The notes beneath the pieces were generated by a model, which worked only from the letters and a program-made list of their open reading frames with translations, ran no database searches and was not told the DNA's origin. From Photobacterium alginatilyticum (lineage in GTDB: Bacteria; Pseudomonadota; Gammaproteobacteria; Enterobacterales; Vibrionaceae), in NCBI RefSeq assembly GCF_009910675.1, contig NZ_RSEJ01000022.1, forward strand, positions 50,824 through 114,823: DNA of 64,000 nucleotides. The letters run 5' to 3'. Position 1 is the first letter of the stretch, and every line of letters starts with the position of its first letter. Positions 41,393 to 51,199 of this stretch are shown one piece after another. The translations under genes and the position numbers were made by a program.

Positions 41393-41807
41393 CTTATTAG
41401 AATCTCTTAACTGACTTTACTATTAAACGTTTTGTTATTTTTCTCTATGGCCGCTATCTGACCATAGTTTGTTGCTCTGATCCAGTTTAGGTACGCCCTC
41501 AGCGAGCAGGAAAAACCGCCACTGCCCATAAACGCCTCAGGCGCCGTCTGAGCGCCTCAAACGAATCACAAACAACAACGCGCGCAAAACATCACCAAAT
41601 CGCTCTATAATCAATCACAGGCGCAAATAAAGCTATTATCAATAAGTATTACGGAAGATGATCGATTCTCAGCATTCAGATGCAAAAAAGGATGCCGAAG
41701 CATCCTTTTCTACTAATCTGGCTTAGACTGCGCTAGGCGAGATTATAAATATGTTCTTCAATTTTTCTTTTATGAGAGTCATTGAACAAACGATACAAAC
41801 CGGACAA
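41393..41807. other. 415-bp intergenic region with hairpins
   Basis: No gene is supported. Near 41549-41573 there is a GC-rich imperfect inverted repeat (CGCCTCAGGCGCC...GAGCGCCTC). At 41684-41710 AAAAAAGGATGC-CGAA-GCATCCTTTTC forms a bidirectional terminator, probably for the minus-strand gene 41808-42101. Confidence 0.55.
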
Positions 41808-42101
41808 TTAAGAAATTCTGAACAGCTTGATCGAATCACGGCGTACAGTTACACCGCGGAAAGTCACAGGCTCAAGCAACGTCATTAGCTGCTTAGAGAC
41901 AAAGAACTTACCACCGTAGCTGCGATCGCCACCACGGTTTACCCAATCTGCAAATTCATCTGCCAAGTTGAACATAGAGTTTCCGACAAGCAGAACTAGG
42001 ACTTTAGCGACTTCACTGTCATTCTGTTTATTAAACTCCGCGTCACGAACTTTCTTACGGTATTCGTCGACAATTCTTTCAAGGCACTCAAATCTGCTCA
42101 T
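41808..42101 (-). CDS. Conserved small protein, unknown function
   Basis: A 97-residue soluble protein: MSRFECLERIVDEYRKKVRDAEFNKQNDSEVAKVLVLLVGNSMFNLADEFADWVNRGG, then GGKFFVSKQLMTLLEPVTFRGVTVRRDS. The start at 42101 follows GGTGGTG. I do not recognise the family. It stands alone, with its own terminator-like hairpin downstream. Confidence 0.65.
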   Translation of the reverse strand: MSRFECLERIVDEYRKKVRDAEFNKQNDSEVAKVLVLLVGNSMFNLADEFADWVNRGGDRSYGGKFFVSKQLMTLLEPVTFRGVTVRRDSIKLFRIS

Positions 42102-42335
42102 ATACACCACCACAAAAAAAGAGGAGCGGATACTACTGCTCAAACCCAATGAAATCAACCCATGCATGGCGATTTAGTGCGATAAAAGCCATAATTTTTT
42201 CATGTTCATAACAACATTCAGCATTCTTGTCATATAAATCACGATTTAGATCATGTTTTCAGCGTATAGTTGTAGGTATATTATAAATGTATGTTTAGTG
42301 TGTCTCAGTAAGATTTATGCTGTAGAGAAACCATT

Positions 42336-42740
42336 ATGACCCAAACAGACCAAACAATTATTCTATTCGGAAGCCTTCAAACCGAATATAAAACCATCGA
42401 GGCAATGGTTAAAATCTACTGTAAAGATCACCACAACACCGCCGGGATTTGTGATAAATGTGAGGATTTTCTCCAGTATGCCCATACCCGACTGGATCGA
42501 TGCCCGTATGGCGAAGAAAAGCCAACATGCCGTCTCTGCCCTATCCATTGCTACAAAACCGACTACAGGCAGTTATCACGGGAAATCATGCGCTATTCCG
42601 GGCCGAGAATGTTATTGAAGCATCCTGTGTTGGCCATACGCCACCTTATCGCGGAAAAACGACCGATCCCTGACAAACCGGCAGCCAATGCGTCCAATCG
42701 ACACAAACGTAAGCAAGCAGACAAAACAGAGAAACATTAG
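42336..42740 (+). CDS. Nitrous oxide-stimulated promoter family protein
   Basis: A 134-residue protein with the six-Cys pattern of the nitrous oxide-stimulated promoter family: MVKIYCKDHHNTAGICDKCEDFLQYAHTRLDRCPYGEEKPTCRLCPIHCYK, followed by a basic tail. The Cys cluster probably binds metal. The biochemical role is not established. It is convergent with the lipoprotein gene, stops overlapping by 4 bp. Confidence 0.88.
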   Translation: MTQTDQTIILFGSLQTEYKTIEAMVKIYCKDHHNTAGICDKCEDFLQYAHTRLDRCPYGEEKPTCRLCPIHCYKTDYRQLSREIMRYSGPRMLLKHPVLAIRHLIAEKRPIPDKPAANASNRHKRKQADKTEKH

Positions 42741-43117
42741 CGATAGTAATCAACAACCAGCAGTTTTGACGGCTCGGGCTCTCCGGAAACATCCAATGTA
42801 AATGTATTCTCATCGACCATCACTACAGATGAACCCAGCTTGCCAGTTACGCTGACACCCTCAATTTTCTCGAAAACCCGGGACTCACTGTAGTGCATGT
42901 TGACGGTGATGTTAGCCTGCTGGTTGGCCGTGACATCGAACTGACAGATCCCGGTTTGGCAATACACATCAAGCTGATTAAGATCGGTAACCTGCACATT
43001 CTCGACATTCTTAACGGGAGTAACTGTTAGCTCCAACTCCTCACCACACCCCGTCAATGCCAAGGCAGACAACATAAAACCAGACATGTACATACCAATT
43101 GCAAAAGCTCTCTTCAC
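42737..43117 (-). CDS. Putative lipoprotein
   Basis: A protein of about 126 residues with signal MxSGFMLSALALTGC, the lipobox LTGC placing a lipidated Cys near residue 24. Mature part is beta-rich with a disulfide-like pair (VYCQTGICQF). The ATG at 43123 touches the AGGAG ribosome site, so the GTG at 43117 (6-nt spacing) is more likely the true start. Function unknown. Confidence 0.75.
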   Translation of the reverse strand: MKRAFAIGMYMSGFMLSALALTGCGEELELTVTPVKNVENVQVTDLNQLDVYCQTGICQFDVTANQQANITVNMHYSESRVFEKIEGVSVTGKLGSSVVMVDENTFTLDVSGEPEPSKLLVVDYYR

Positions 43118-43373
43118 TTTCATCTCCTGATATAAGGAACAAATGACTCGCCTATCCAAATCATATCGCGTTTTTATGTGCTTCATTCTAAATAATTATT
43201 GCTCAACTGCGCTACAACAGACTTCAAGTCACTCTCAATTAATAAACCTCTTCATGAGTAAGGTTATTGCAGTTTCGGGACATTTTCTCCTTTTTACCCG
43301 GCCTAAACTAAGTCTGTTTTATTAGGCATCAGTTTTATTAAGTATCACATAGAAACATTCAGCGGGTACTCCT

Positions 43374-44867
43374 ATGGGCAATATCCAAACAACGATTAGT
43401 TGGCTTAATCAGTATTATCAAAATAAACAGCGAAACAAGCTGGTATCACCTCACCTAATGACGGGCACAATAATGATCTGTTGCCTGTTCATCCTGAGTT
43501 CGTTTAATTCCCATGCCACATCAGATATGCAAAAGTGGCTGAAACCTCACAAGCCAGAAACTCAACAACAAATAGAACAGCAAATGCCATTCTATCCATC
43601 GCGAGCAACAACGAATGGCAAGCAACTCACCCCAGAGATGTTCGAAAACCCTGAAATCTGTAAAGGCTGTCACAATGAGATTTACCAGCAGTGGGAACGT
43701 TCTGTGATGGCAAACTCGTGGGAAGATCCTATCTACAAAGCGTTATTCAGGCGAGCCAGCAAAGCCACAGATGGGCAAGTTGATAATTTCTGTATTGCCT
43801 GTCATAGCCCAATCGGAATGACCAGCATGCAGGCAACGGCAGAAATGCTTGATAGCGATGAGCATCTTCCCGGCGTCAACTGCGAGGTATGCCATAACAT
43901 TGTAGGCATCAGCGGTAATGATAACGGCGCCTACATCCTCTCTCCCAACAAAGAGAAGCACGTGAAGTTAGGGCCGCGCACCGATGCGACATCGCCTTAT
44001 CATAAGACCGAGTTCTCCGATCTTCATACCAAATCGGAATTTTGTTCGGTCTGCCATAACGTCTCTCACCCTTTCAATAGTACGCCCATCGAGCGCACCT
44101 ACGACGAATGGCAAGAAAGTGCGTACAACGAGAAAGGTATTCACTGTCAGGACTGTCACATGACACCTGGGCCTGGCATTAAAGACAACCCAGGCCGCTC
44201 TGCCATTATGGGCAAAGAACGCGAGCACATTTATTCTCATGAATTTACCGGCGGTAACTCTACCCTGCATCAGTATTTTGGAAATCCCGACAGCGCCGAA
44301 CTTGCTCGCGAAATGCTTCGCTCAGCCGCGACCATCGAGTTTATCGAACTACCTGAGTCTTTCACTCCCGGCCAGCTGGCAACCATCAAGGTCAAAGTGG
44401 CCAATGTCGGTGCCGGGCATAAGCTACCAACCGGCTTTCCTGAAGGTCGGGAAGTGTGGGTCGATTTCGATGTCAAAGCCGACAACCAAATTTCAATCTA
44501 TCGTTCTGGGGCTATCGTAGACGGGCACACCGAAGCCGGTACGCAGAGTTTCAAAGTTATATTGGGCGATGCCAACGGCAATGTGGTCGATCTCAATGTC
44601 TGGGAAGTGGACCGAATACTGTCGGACACTCGAATTCTGCCTAACGGATACTCGATCGTTGACTACACCTTCCTTGTTCCGGAAGAAGTGACAGGCGATA
44701 TCACCCTTAATGCCGATTTGAAGTACTGGCCGTTCCCGCAGAAACTGGTCGATGAGTTACTCGGGAAAGGAAAACTGAAAGTCGATATCGTCAACATGAC
44801 ATCAACCAAAACCACCATATCGGTTGAGGCCAAGGACGCCAGCACTGCAGTAGCAATGAAGCAGTAA
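43374..44867 (+). CDS. Five-heme c-type cytochrome
   Basis: A 497-residue exported protein; a hydrophobic signal segment (MTGTIMICCLFILSSFNSHA) ends near residue 48. Five CxxCH sites are visible (CKGCH, CIACH, CEVCH, CSVCH, CQDCH) between about residues 95 and 265, in the spacing of cytochrome c554-like proteins. The C-terminal 200 residues form a beta-rich domain (FTPGQLATIKVKVANVGAGHKLPTGFPEGREVWVDFDVKA). It likely transfers electrons in the periplasm; no partner reductase gene is adjacent. Confidence 0.9.
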   Translation: MGNIQTTISWLNQYYQNKQRNKLVSPHLMTGTIMICCLFILSSFNSHATSDMQKWLKPHKPETQQQIEQQMPFYPSRATTNGKQLTPEMFENPEICKGCHNEIYQQWERSVMANSWEDPIYKALFRRASKATDGQVDNFCIACHSPIGMTSMQATAEMLDSDEHLPGVNCEVCHNIVGISGNDNGAYILSPNKEKHVKLGPRTDATSPYHKTEFSDLHTKSEFCSVCHNVSHPFNSTPIERTYDEWQESAYNEKGIHCQDCHMTPGPGIKDNPGRSAIMGKEREHIYSHEFTGGNSTLHQYFGNPDSAELAREMLRSAATIEFIELPESFTPGQLATIKVKVANVGAGHKLPTGFPEGREVWVDFDVKADNQISIYRSGAIVDGHTEAGTQSFKVILGDANGNVVDLNVWEVDRILSDTRILPNGYSIVDYTFLVPEEVTGDITLNADLKYWPFPQKLVDELLGKGKLKVDIVNMTSTKTTISVEAKDASTAVAMKQ

Positions 44868-44887
44868 CTGAATAGGGCTGAAAACAC

Positions 44888-44913
44888 AAACGCCAGCCTA
44901 ATGGCTGGCGTTT
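44888..44913. terminator. Bidirectional terminator hairpin
   Basis: AAACGCCAGCC-TAAT-GGCTGGCGTTT between the cytochrome gene and the convergent transporter gene. Confidence 0.82.
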
Positions 44914-44931
44914 GAAGCTTATTACCGGGTA

Positions 44932-46440
44932 TTAGTGATCAGTCGCAACATCCTTGCCTGATGCCTGCTGCTCTAACTCTTCACCCTTACGGATCAGTTT
45001 CGCAATCACTTTAGACAACAGCAAGGTTACAAATGCCATCACTACAGCGAGAATCGCTAGATTATAGAAGTAACTGGTATACACGCCTTCAATGATCTCT
45101 TGAGTCAACACCTGATCTTTCGGCAGTGCAATCCTTGTGGAGATCACCGCTGCCAGAATGCCGCTGAGCGACAGCGCAACAGAGCGTAGACCGATAGCAA
45201 ACGCCGACAGGTAACGTGGCACCATCTCAAAGATGAAACCGACACCTAGCGCGCCAACAATCAACTCAGCCAGCGACTGGAAGAAGTGGACCCAAAGGAT
45301 CCAGTCTGCTGAGATCTTGCCATCATCTCCGACAAAGTGGGTAGAAAGGCCCAACAGAGCAAAAGCCATGGCACTAAATACAAAGGCAGCCGCGAACTTG
45401 GTTGGAATTGTTGGTGAAAATCCTTTTCTCTCCAGCCAAGCATAAATGTAAATCACTGGCGCACCAAGAATGAAGCACCATAGCGGGTTAAACGCCGCAT
45501 TAGATTCCGGACGGATTGGAATGAAGCCCAGTAGCTGATCGCCCATCAAATTTATCGCGTAAATGTTCATTGAAGTGAGCATCTGGCCATAATAGAAATA
45601 GAAAACAATCAGAATAAAGATAGTGATCAGAACGCCACACATCTTGTATTTGTAGGCTGCGGTTGCGCGGGTAATTTCATAAATGAAATACATGATCGCA
45701 CACGCACCCAGGGCATACAGCAGGTATTTTCCAGCGTCCAGATTTGAGAACACCCAGAATACCAAGCCTAACATTGCCGCCGAGCCGACTACGAAGCAAA
45801 CCCATGTTTTAAGGTCAACCGGACGACGATCAATGTCGTTGCCCACCGCCGCAAATTGCTTACGGAAGATAACGAACAGCACCAGTGTCAGCGACATTAA
45901 GCCGGATGCAATGTAGAAGTTGCCTTGATAGGCAAGGAATGCAACCAAAAACGGGAACAGATACTTGGAAGAAAACGAACCCAGGTTGTTGATTGAATAG
46001 TTAACCGTTAAGCCCTGCTGGAATGCTTCACGGTTAGTTTCCGAGTAAGAGTTCCCGAGCAAGACGGTCGGGCTGGTTGCCGAAAGGCCACGGGCATAAC
46101 CAATTAAAGCTATGGAGAATATACTCAGAGGAACATTAAGATCGCTGGCCCCTAGCCCCAGGAGGAAAAAGCCGATGGTGTAAGTCGTATAACCAATATA
46201 GACCGCCCTGAACGAGCCTATATACCTGTCAGCAACAAAGCCGCCGACAGCTGAAAAGACCGGTCCCACGGCACCAAAAGCACCCATCATCATGATGGTA
46301 TCTGCTTCACTGTAATTTAACTCTTCAAGAAAAAACTTTGTTAGTAGTACATAAGTTCCGTAAAAAGCCGCACCCCACAAAAATTGACGTAGGATTAATA
46401 CTCTGGCCATAAACGGAAATCTAGCGTTTGCATCTTGCAT
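44932..46440 (-). CDS. POT/PTR-family peptide transporter, copy A
   Basis: A 502-residue proton-coupled transporter with about 14 helices. Family motifs: RQFLWGAAFYGTYVLLTKFFLEELNYSEADTIMMMGAFGAVGPVFSAVGGFVADRYIG and the FSINNLGS-type motif (TVNYSINNLGSFSSKYLFPF). The start at 46440 has AAAGGAG. It is a close paralogue of the next gene (same length, most residues identical in the N-terminal 200), clearly a tandem duplication. Substrates are probably di/tripeptides. Confidence 0.92.
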   Translation of the reverse strand: MQDANARFPFMARVLILRQFLWGAAFYGTYVLLTKFFLEELNYSEADTIMMMGAFGAVGPVFSAVGGFVADRYIGSFRAVYIGYTTYTIGFFLLGLGASDLNVPLSIFSIALIGYARGLSATSPTVLLGNSYSETNREAFQQGLTVNYSINNLGSFSSKYLFPFLVAFLAYQGNFYIASGLMSLTLVLFVIFRKQFAAVGNDIDRRPVDLKTWVCFVVGSAAMLGLVFWVFSNLDAGKYLLYALGACAIMYFIYEITRATAAYKYKMCGVLITIFILIVFYFYYGQMLTSMNIYAINLMGDQLLGFIPIRPESNAAFNPLWCFILGAPVIYIYAWLERKGFSPTIPTKFAAAFVFSAMAFALLGLSTHFVGDDGKISADWILWVHFFQSLAELIVGALGVGFIFEMVPRYLSAFAIGLRSVALSLSGILAAVISTRIALPKDQVLTQEIIEGVYTSYFYNLAILAVVMAFVTLLLSKVIAKLIRKGEELEQQASGKDVATDH

Positions 46441-46672
46441 GCCATGCTCCTTTAATATTATGCGCTGCGAAAAGTAGCATATTGCGAGATATAGTTTCAT
46501 GATCGAAACCTTGTTATTCGATTAATGGCATATTGGATATGCGCTTTTTTGCATTTATGAGATCTTGATATGAAAAGTGTCAATAGCGGATGAAAGGCTT
46601 AGGAAACAAATGACACATATCGCAATTAAAGGGAATCTGACAACAGACAAGGCTGAATAGTGCCAATAGAAA

Positions 46673-46694
46673 GCGCCAGCCTGCTGGCTGGCGC
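46673..46694 (-). terminator. Hairpin after transporter copy B
   Basis: GCGCCAGCC-TGCT-GGCTGGCGC, similar in sequence to the hairpin after copy A, suggesting that the duplication included the terminator. The minus-strand T-tail is weak. Confidence 0.7.
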
Positions 46695-46716
46695 TCGACC
46701 TAATTAAACGTCGTTA

Positions 46717-48225
46717 TTAATGATCAGTTGCAATATCCTGCCCTGCTTCCTGTTGTTCCAATTCTTCGCCTTTGCGGATCAGTTTGGCGATCACTTTAGA
46801 CAAGCCCAAGGTGACAACGGCCATCACAACCGCAAGAATAGCGAGGTTATAGAAATAGCTGGCATAAACACCCTCGATAATTTCAGGCGTCAACACCTGA
46901 TCCTTTGGCAAGGCAATCTTGGTCGAGATCACCGCCGCGACGATGCCACTCAATGACAACGCCACAGCACGAAGCCCCATCGAGAACGCAGACAAGTAGC
47001 GCGGTACCATTTCAAAAATAAAACCGGCGCCCAGCGCACCCACAATCAGCTCGGCAAACGACTGGAAGAAGTTCACCCATAAAATCCAGTCGGCAGAGAT
47101 TTTTCCGTCTTCGCCGACAAAGCTGGTCGATAGACCCAACAGCGCAAATGCAATGGCAGTAAGACCAAATGCAGCCACAAACTTGGTCGGAATTGTTGGT
47201 GAAAACCCTTTTCTCTCCAGCCAGTCATAGAGAAAAATAACCGGCCCACCCAATACAAAACACCAGAGCGGGTTAAACGCAACGTTTGATTCAGGTCTAA
47301 TTGGAATGAAGCCCAATAGCTGATCACCCATTAGGTTTATGGCGTAGATGTTCATCGACGTCAGCATTTGGCCATAGTAGAAGTAGAACACCATGAAAAC
47401 AAAAATCATGATGAGTACGCAGCACATCTTATAGCGATAGGCAACAGTTGCGCGTGTTATCTCATAGATGAAATACAAAATAACCACGACACCTAGCGAA
47501 TACAGCAAGTATTTGCCGACTTCCAGGTTATCGAAGATAAAGTACACCAAGCGAAGCATGATCGCCGAGCCGATAATGAAACCAGCCCACACCTTCATGC
47601 TAACGGGACGTTTGTCTAAATCGTTACCGGCAACAACAAATCGTTTTCTGAACGTGAAAAATAAAACCAGCGTTAACATCATCAGGAATGATGAAATAAA
47701 GAAGTTACCCTGATAGGCAAGATACGCAACCATAAACGGGAATAAATATTGCGATAAAAATGAGCCCAGGTTGTTTATCGAATAGTTAATGGTAAGGCCC
47801 TGCTGGAACGACTCTCGATTCGTCGCCGAATACGAGTTACCGAACAGCACTGTCGGACAAGTGGCTGACAGCCCTCGGGCATAGCCAATTAAAGCAATGG
47901 CGAAAATACTCATCGGAATATTGAGTTGGGAAGCGCCAAGGCCAAGCGTAAAGAAGCCGATAGTATAAGCGGTATAACCGATATACACCGCCCGGAATGC
48001 ACCGATATATCGGTCGGCGACAAAGCCGCCGACAGCTGAGAATACAGGGCCAACCGCACCAAATGCCCCCAGCATCATAATCGTGTCGGCTTCACTATAA
48101 TTTAGCTCAACCAGAAAGAATTTCGTTAATAAGACATACGTACCATAGAAAGCGGCTCCCCAGAGGAATTGCCTTAGGATTAATATCCTAGCTGTGAGAG
48201 GAAACCTAGCGTTTGCATCTTGCAT
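46717..48225 (-). CDS. POT/PTR-family peptide transporter, copy B
   Basis: A 502-residue paralogue of copy A with the same motifs (RQFLWGAAFYGTYVLLTKFFLVELNYSEADTIMMLGAFG; TINYSINNLGSFLSQYLFPF). Differences cluster in helices 6-9 and in surface loops, as expected from divergence after duplication. GAAGGAG precedes the ATG at 48225. Separate promoters are likely, since 276 bp and a hairpin separate the two genes. Confidence 0.92.
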   Translation of the reverse strand: MQDANARFPLTARILILRQFLWGAAFYGTYVLLTKFFLVELNYSEADTIMMLGAFGAVGPVFSAVGGFVADRYIGAFRAVYIGYTAYTIGFFTLGLGASQLNIPMSIFAIALIGYARGLSATCPTVLFGNSYSATNRESFQQGLTINYSINNLGSFLSQYLFPFMVAYLAYQGNFFISSFLMMLTLVLFFTFRKRFVVAGNDLDKRPVSMKVWAGFIIGSAIMLRLVYFIFDNLEVGKYLLYSLGVVVILYFIYEITRATVAYRYKMCCVLIMIFVFMVFYFYYGQMLTSMNIYAINLMGDQLLGFIPIRPESNVAFNPLWCFVLGGPVIFLYDWLERKGFSPTIPTKFVAAFGLTAIAFALLGLSTSFVGEDGKISADWILWVNFFQSFAELIVGALGAGFIFEMVPRYLSAFSMGLRAVALSLSGIVAAVISTKIALPKDQVLTPEIIEGVYASYFYNLAILAVVMAVVTLGLSKVIAKLIRKGEELEQQEAGQDIATDH

Positions 48226-48435
48226 ATAATACTCCTTCAACATTATGCACCACAAAAGCTAACACAATGTAAAACATAATTTCATGATCAGACCTCAATA
48301 TTAAACAAATAGCACATCACTATTGCGCTTTCATTTGTAATTGAGATCTGGATACGAAATTGCTGGTTTCGGAGCATGTTTAAAGAGAATCTGGCCCGAT
48401 AGACCAGACTGTTTGATCTATTTTGCGATATTTAT

Positions 48436-49281
48436 TCAGGCTGCTTTCCGAATAGCTTTTCTAAATTTTGACTTAACTGATCGCCAATGAGTCATAGGAA
48501 CCGTCGGTGCGCGGTCGAGCAAGTGTTGGAACTCTTGCTTGGATGGATAAACTTCACCGCCATGAGCAAGAATAATGGATGAAGGCGCTAAATCGATAAC
48601 CTTCTTTATCGAGTTTCGGTATCTATTGGGATAGAAGACAGGAAACGGGGGAATAAAACGGCCTTTTACTTTGACCATCAGATCGGCAACATAGATACAA
48701 TTTGTAGGCAAATGATGCAATGACAAATCACGATCGGTATGACCCTGAGTAAAAAGCGCCACCCATTCCGGGAAACCGGGCAACGGTTCGCCATCATCCA
48801 AGCTGTAATCAGGCTCTAACCTACACGAATACCATATATTACGGCGGGGCTTCCTCATTCGTTTGGCTACCCACTTTGCCAGTAACATATCGGTAAAGTG
48901 CATTAGCCTCCCGTCAATGCCGGCATACCACTGGCCCGGTACATTCGCGGCAGCAATTTTACAGCCCGTTAAATCACGCAGTGTGTTGGCCGCTCCAGCA
49001 TGATCCGGATGCATGTGCGTAACAACAACCAGTTTCAAATCACTAAATGGCCGATGCAGTTTTCCGACAATAAAATGTTTGATCTGGTGTATATCAGCAC
49101 GGCTACACCCATCAAGTAACAACAACTTGTCTTGATACTCAGCTAAATATATCGACTGAATGTAGCCTTCCAGTTTATGTAATCTCATATGCGCTGTGTT
49201 TTCATCCTTGAAAATAAATCGCTCAATTAAACCAGTATGGTTCAACTCATCAGACCATTCAAGAATGTCGGCACTCTTCAT
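48436..49281 (-). CDS. Metallo-beta-lactamase fold hydrolase
   Basis: A 281-residue MBL-fold protein with the metal motif THMHPDHAGAA (HxHxDH), a third ligand in TQGHTDRDLSLH, Asp in YVADLMVKVKG and a final His in ILAHGGEVYPS. All ligands are present, so it should be an active hydrolase; the substrate cannot be inferred. Divergent from the GST gene, sharing a 70-bp promoter region. Confidence 0.88.
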   Translation of the reverse strand: MKSADILEWSDELNHTGLIERFIFKDENTAHMRLHKLEGYIQSIYLAEYQDKLLLLDGCSRADIHQIKHFIVGKLHRPFSDLKLVVVTHMHPDHAGAANTLRDLTGCKIAAANVPGQWYAGIDGRLMHFTDMLLAKWVAKRMRKPRRNIWYSCRLEPDYSLDDGEPLPGFPEWVALFTQGHTDRDLSLHHLPTNCIYVADLMVKVKGRFIPPFPVFYPNRYRNSIKKVIDLAPSSIILAHGGEVYPSKQEFQHLLDRAPTVPMTHWRSVKSKFRKAIRKAA

Positions 49282-49357
49282 TGTCTGTACTTACAGTAGG
49301 AACTTCATCAAATTCAATCTACTATAAATTTAGCTGGTTAAGTTCAGGATGACAGAC

Positions 49358-50011
49358 ATGTCGCGACCAATACTCTACTCTTTACGGCGGTGTCCTTATG
49401 CCATGCGCGCAAGAATAGCGTTGCTGCTTGCCCGGCAGACGGTCAGGCTGCGTGATGTTGTAATGAAACACATACCCGCAGAACTACTTGCAGCTTCCCC
49501 CAAAGGCACTGTGCCGGTATTGGTCTTTGAAGACTCCCGTGTCATTGACGAAAGCCTGGATATTATGCTTTGGGCTTTACAACAAAATGACCCCAACGAC
49601 TTGTTAAATAGCAAACAACCTGGTGCCCTAGCGTCAATGCTGGCCAAAATAAAACGCTATGACATGGATTTTGTCGATGCCCTGGAAAAATACAAAACGG
49701 CTGCTCGCTACCATGATAGCGCCGAGAAGACTTATCGCCAGCAATGTGAAAAGCTTATTTCCCCGCTAGAGCAAAGCCTCGACAAATACGACTACCTAAT
49801 GGGCGCGCGTCCAAGTTTGGCCGACTACGCCCTCCTTCCCTTTCTTCGCCAATTTTCACGTGTCGACCGCAAGTGGTTTATCAACGCCCCCTACCCAAAC
49901 CTACACCGGTGGCTAAACACCCACTATCAGAACCCAATCTATTCAATCGCAATGACCCAGTATCCGCAGTGGGCAGATAGCCATCAGGAGTTCTTATTTG
50001 GTGGAGGTTAG
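49358..50011 (+). CDS. Glutathione S-transferase family protein
   Basis: About 217 residues. The N-terminal thioredoxin-like domain (PILYSLRRCPYAMRARIALLLARQTVRLRDVVMKHIPAELLAASPKGTVPVLVF and DESLDIMLWALQ) includes CPYAMRAR, a CPxA motif seen in GSTs of the omega/YfcF-like type. The C-terminal domain is helical (YLMGARPSLADYALLPFLRQFSRVD). The ATG at 49358 has AGGA at 8 nt; ATG 49349 is the alternative. Confidence 0.88.
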   Translation: MSRPILYSLRRCPYAMRARIALLLARQTVRLRDVVMKHIPAELLAASPKGTVPVLVFEDSRVIDESLDIMLWALQQNDPNDLLNSKQPGALASMLAKIKRYDMDFVDALEKYKTAARYHDSAEKTYRQQCEKLISPLEQSLDKYDYLMGARPSLADYALLPFLRQFSRVDRKWFINAPYPNLHRWLNTHYQNPIYSIAMTQYPQWADSHQEFLFGGG

Positions 50012-50052
50012 CACTAGCACTTAAGATCTCTGTTTAAAATTACTAAAGATCA

Positions 50053-51093
50053 TTATCCGAACAGGTTTAATCCAAAGGCTTTCTTTACGTTGTTTAGTAC
50101 CTGATTCGATTCGTCCTGTGATTTCTCGCTGCCTTGTCGCAAAATGTCAATTAACTGTGCTTTGTCAGCAATAAACATCTCCCGGCGCTCTCTTATCGGT
50201 TTTATAATTTCCTGAAGGCATTCTTCCAATATTTTTTTCGTCGTCCCGTCGCCCAAACCACCCTGCTGATATTTAACCTTTAACTCATTAACATAATTTA
50301 TATCCGGGTGAAAAGCATCTAGGTAGGTGAAAACAACATTTCCTTCTACCTGGCCGGGATTTTCAATTTTGAGGTGATTAGGATCGGTATACATAGATTT
50401 TACCGCTTTCGATATCTCTTTTTCGCTTGAGCTCAGCAAGATGCAATTTCCCATTGATTTAGACATTTTACTATTGCCGTCTGTACTAGGAAGTCGTGGT
50501 ACCTTGCTTAATAGCGGGCGACACTCCACTAATATTTCTTCCTGGGCAATACTGTTGAGCTTTCTGACTATCTCATTCGTTTGCTCAATCATCGGTAACT
50601 GATCATCGCCCACGGGGATTAATGTTGCCTTAAATGCTGTTATGTCAGCCGCCTGGCTAATGGGATACATCAAAAAACCTGTCGGGATAGAGCTACCGAA
50701 AGATTTGCTGGCTATTTCATTTTTCACCGTCGGGTTTCTTTGCAACCTCGCTACCGATACCAGATTTGAATAATACATGGTCAGCTCCGCCAGTGCCGGG
50801 ATCGCCGATTGCAGGCAAATAGTAGTTTTCGACGGATCTATACCAATCGCCAGGTAATCCGCCACGACATTCAATATATTGGAAGAAACTTTACGCGGGT
50901 TATTGCCGTTGTCTGTGAGCCCCTGAAGATCGGCCACTAATATAGTCTGTTGATATTTGTGCTGTAACTCGACCCGTTGCTGCAGCGAACCAATATAATG
51001 ACCAATGTGAAGTTGTCCTGTTGCACGATCGCCAGTCAGTATTTTCTCTACCGGATCATCAGACTGTAAGTTAGATTGAAATTGATTTTGCAT
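50053..51093 (-). CDS. trpS: Tryptophanyl-tRNA synthetase (probably auxiliary)
   Basis: A 346-residue class I synthetase. ATP-binding HIGH-type motif is GQLHIGHYIGSL, the KMSKS motif is SKMSKSMGN, and the Trp pocket region DLQGLTDN and VGDDQLPMIEQTNEIVR are present. It charges tRNA-Trp. It is isolated from the dam-rpe-gph context usual for the housekeeping trpS in this group, and it is preceded by a Trp-rich leader peptide and SD hairpin. It is therefore probably a second, Trp-starvation-responsive copy of the kind linked to tolerance of indolmycin-type inhibitors. That role is inference. Confidence 0.93.
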   Translation of the reverse strand: MQNQFQSNLQSDDPVEKILTGDRATGQLHIGHYIGSLQQRVELQHKYQQTILVADLQGLTDNGNNPRKVSSNILNVVADYLAIGIDPSKTTICLQSAIPALAELTMYYSNLVSVARLQRNPTVKNEIASKSFGSSIPTGFLMYPISQAADITAFKATLIPVGDDQLPMIEQTNEIVRKLNSIAQEEILVECRPLLSKVPRLPSTDGNSKMSKSMGNCILLSSSEKEISKAVKSMYTDPNHLKIENPGQVEGNVVFTYLDAFHPDINYVNELKVKYQQGGLGDGTTKKILEECLQEIIKPIRERREMFIADKAQLIDILRQGSEKSQDESNQVLNNVKKAFGLNLFG

Positions 51094-51097
51094 AATT

Positions 51098-51199
51098 GTC
51101 TCCTAAATAGACCGCCGGAGACATAGTGAAGGTATTCATTGTCAGTCTTCCGACGGCAATGAATAGATGTGATTCAGCGCCGCTCTATTTAATAGAGCG
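51098..51199 (-). promoter_or_regulatory. trpS leader: attenuator hairpins sequestering the SD
   Basis: Minus strand. The trpS Shine-Dalgarno GGAG is inside GGAGAC (51103-51098), which pairs with GTCTCC (51122-51117) leaving a 13-nt loop. An upstream CGGAAGAC (51152-51145) can pair with GTCTCCG instead and free the SD. A third hairpin (CGCTCTAT/ATAGAGCG, 51199-51181) immediately follows the tandem Trp codons of the leader peptide. A ribosome stalled at those codons would block it and shift the pairing. Confidence 0.65.
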
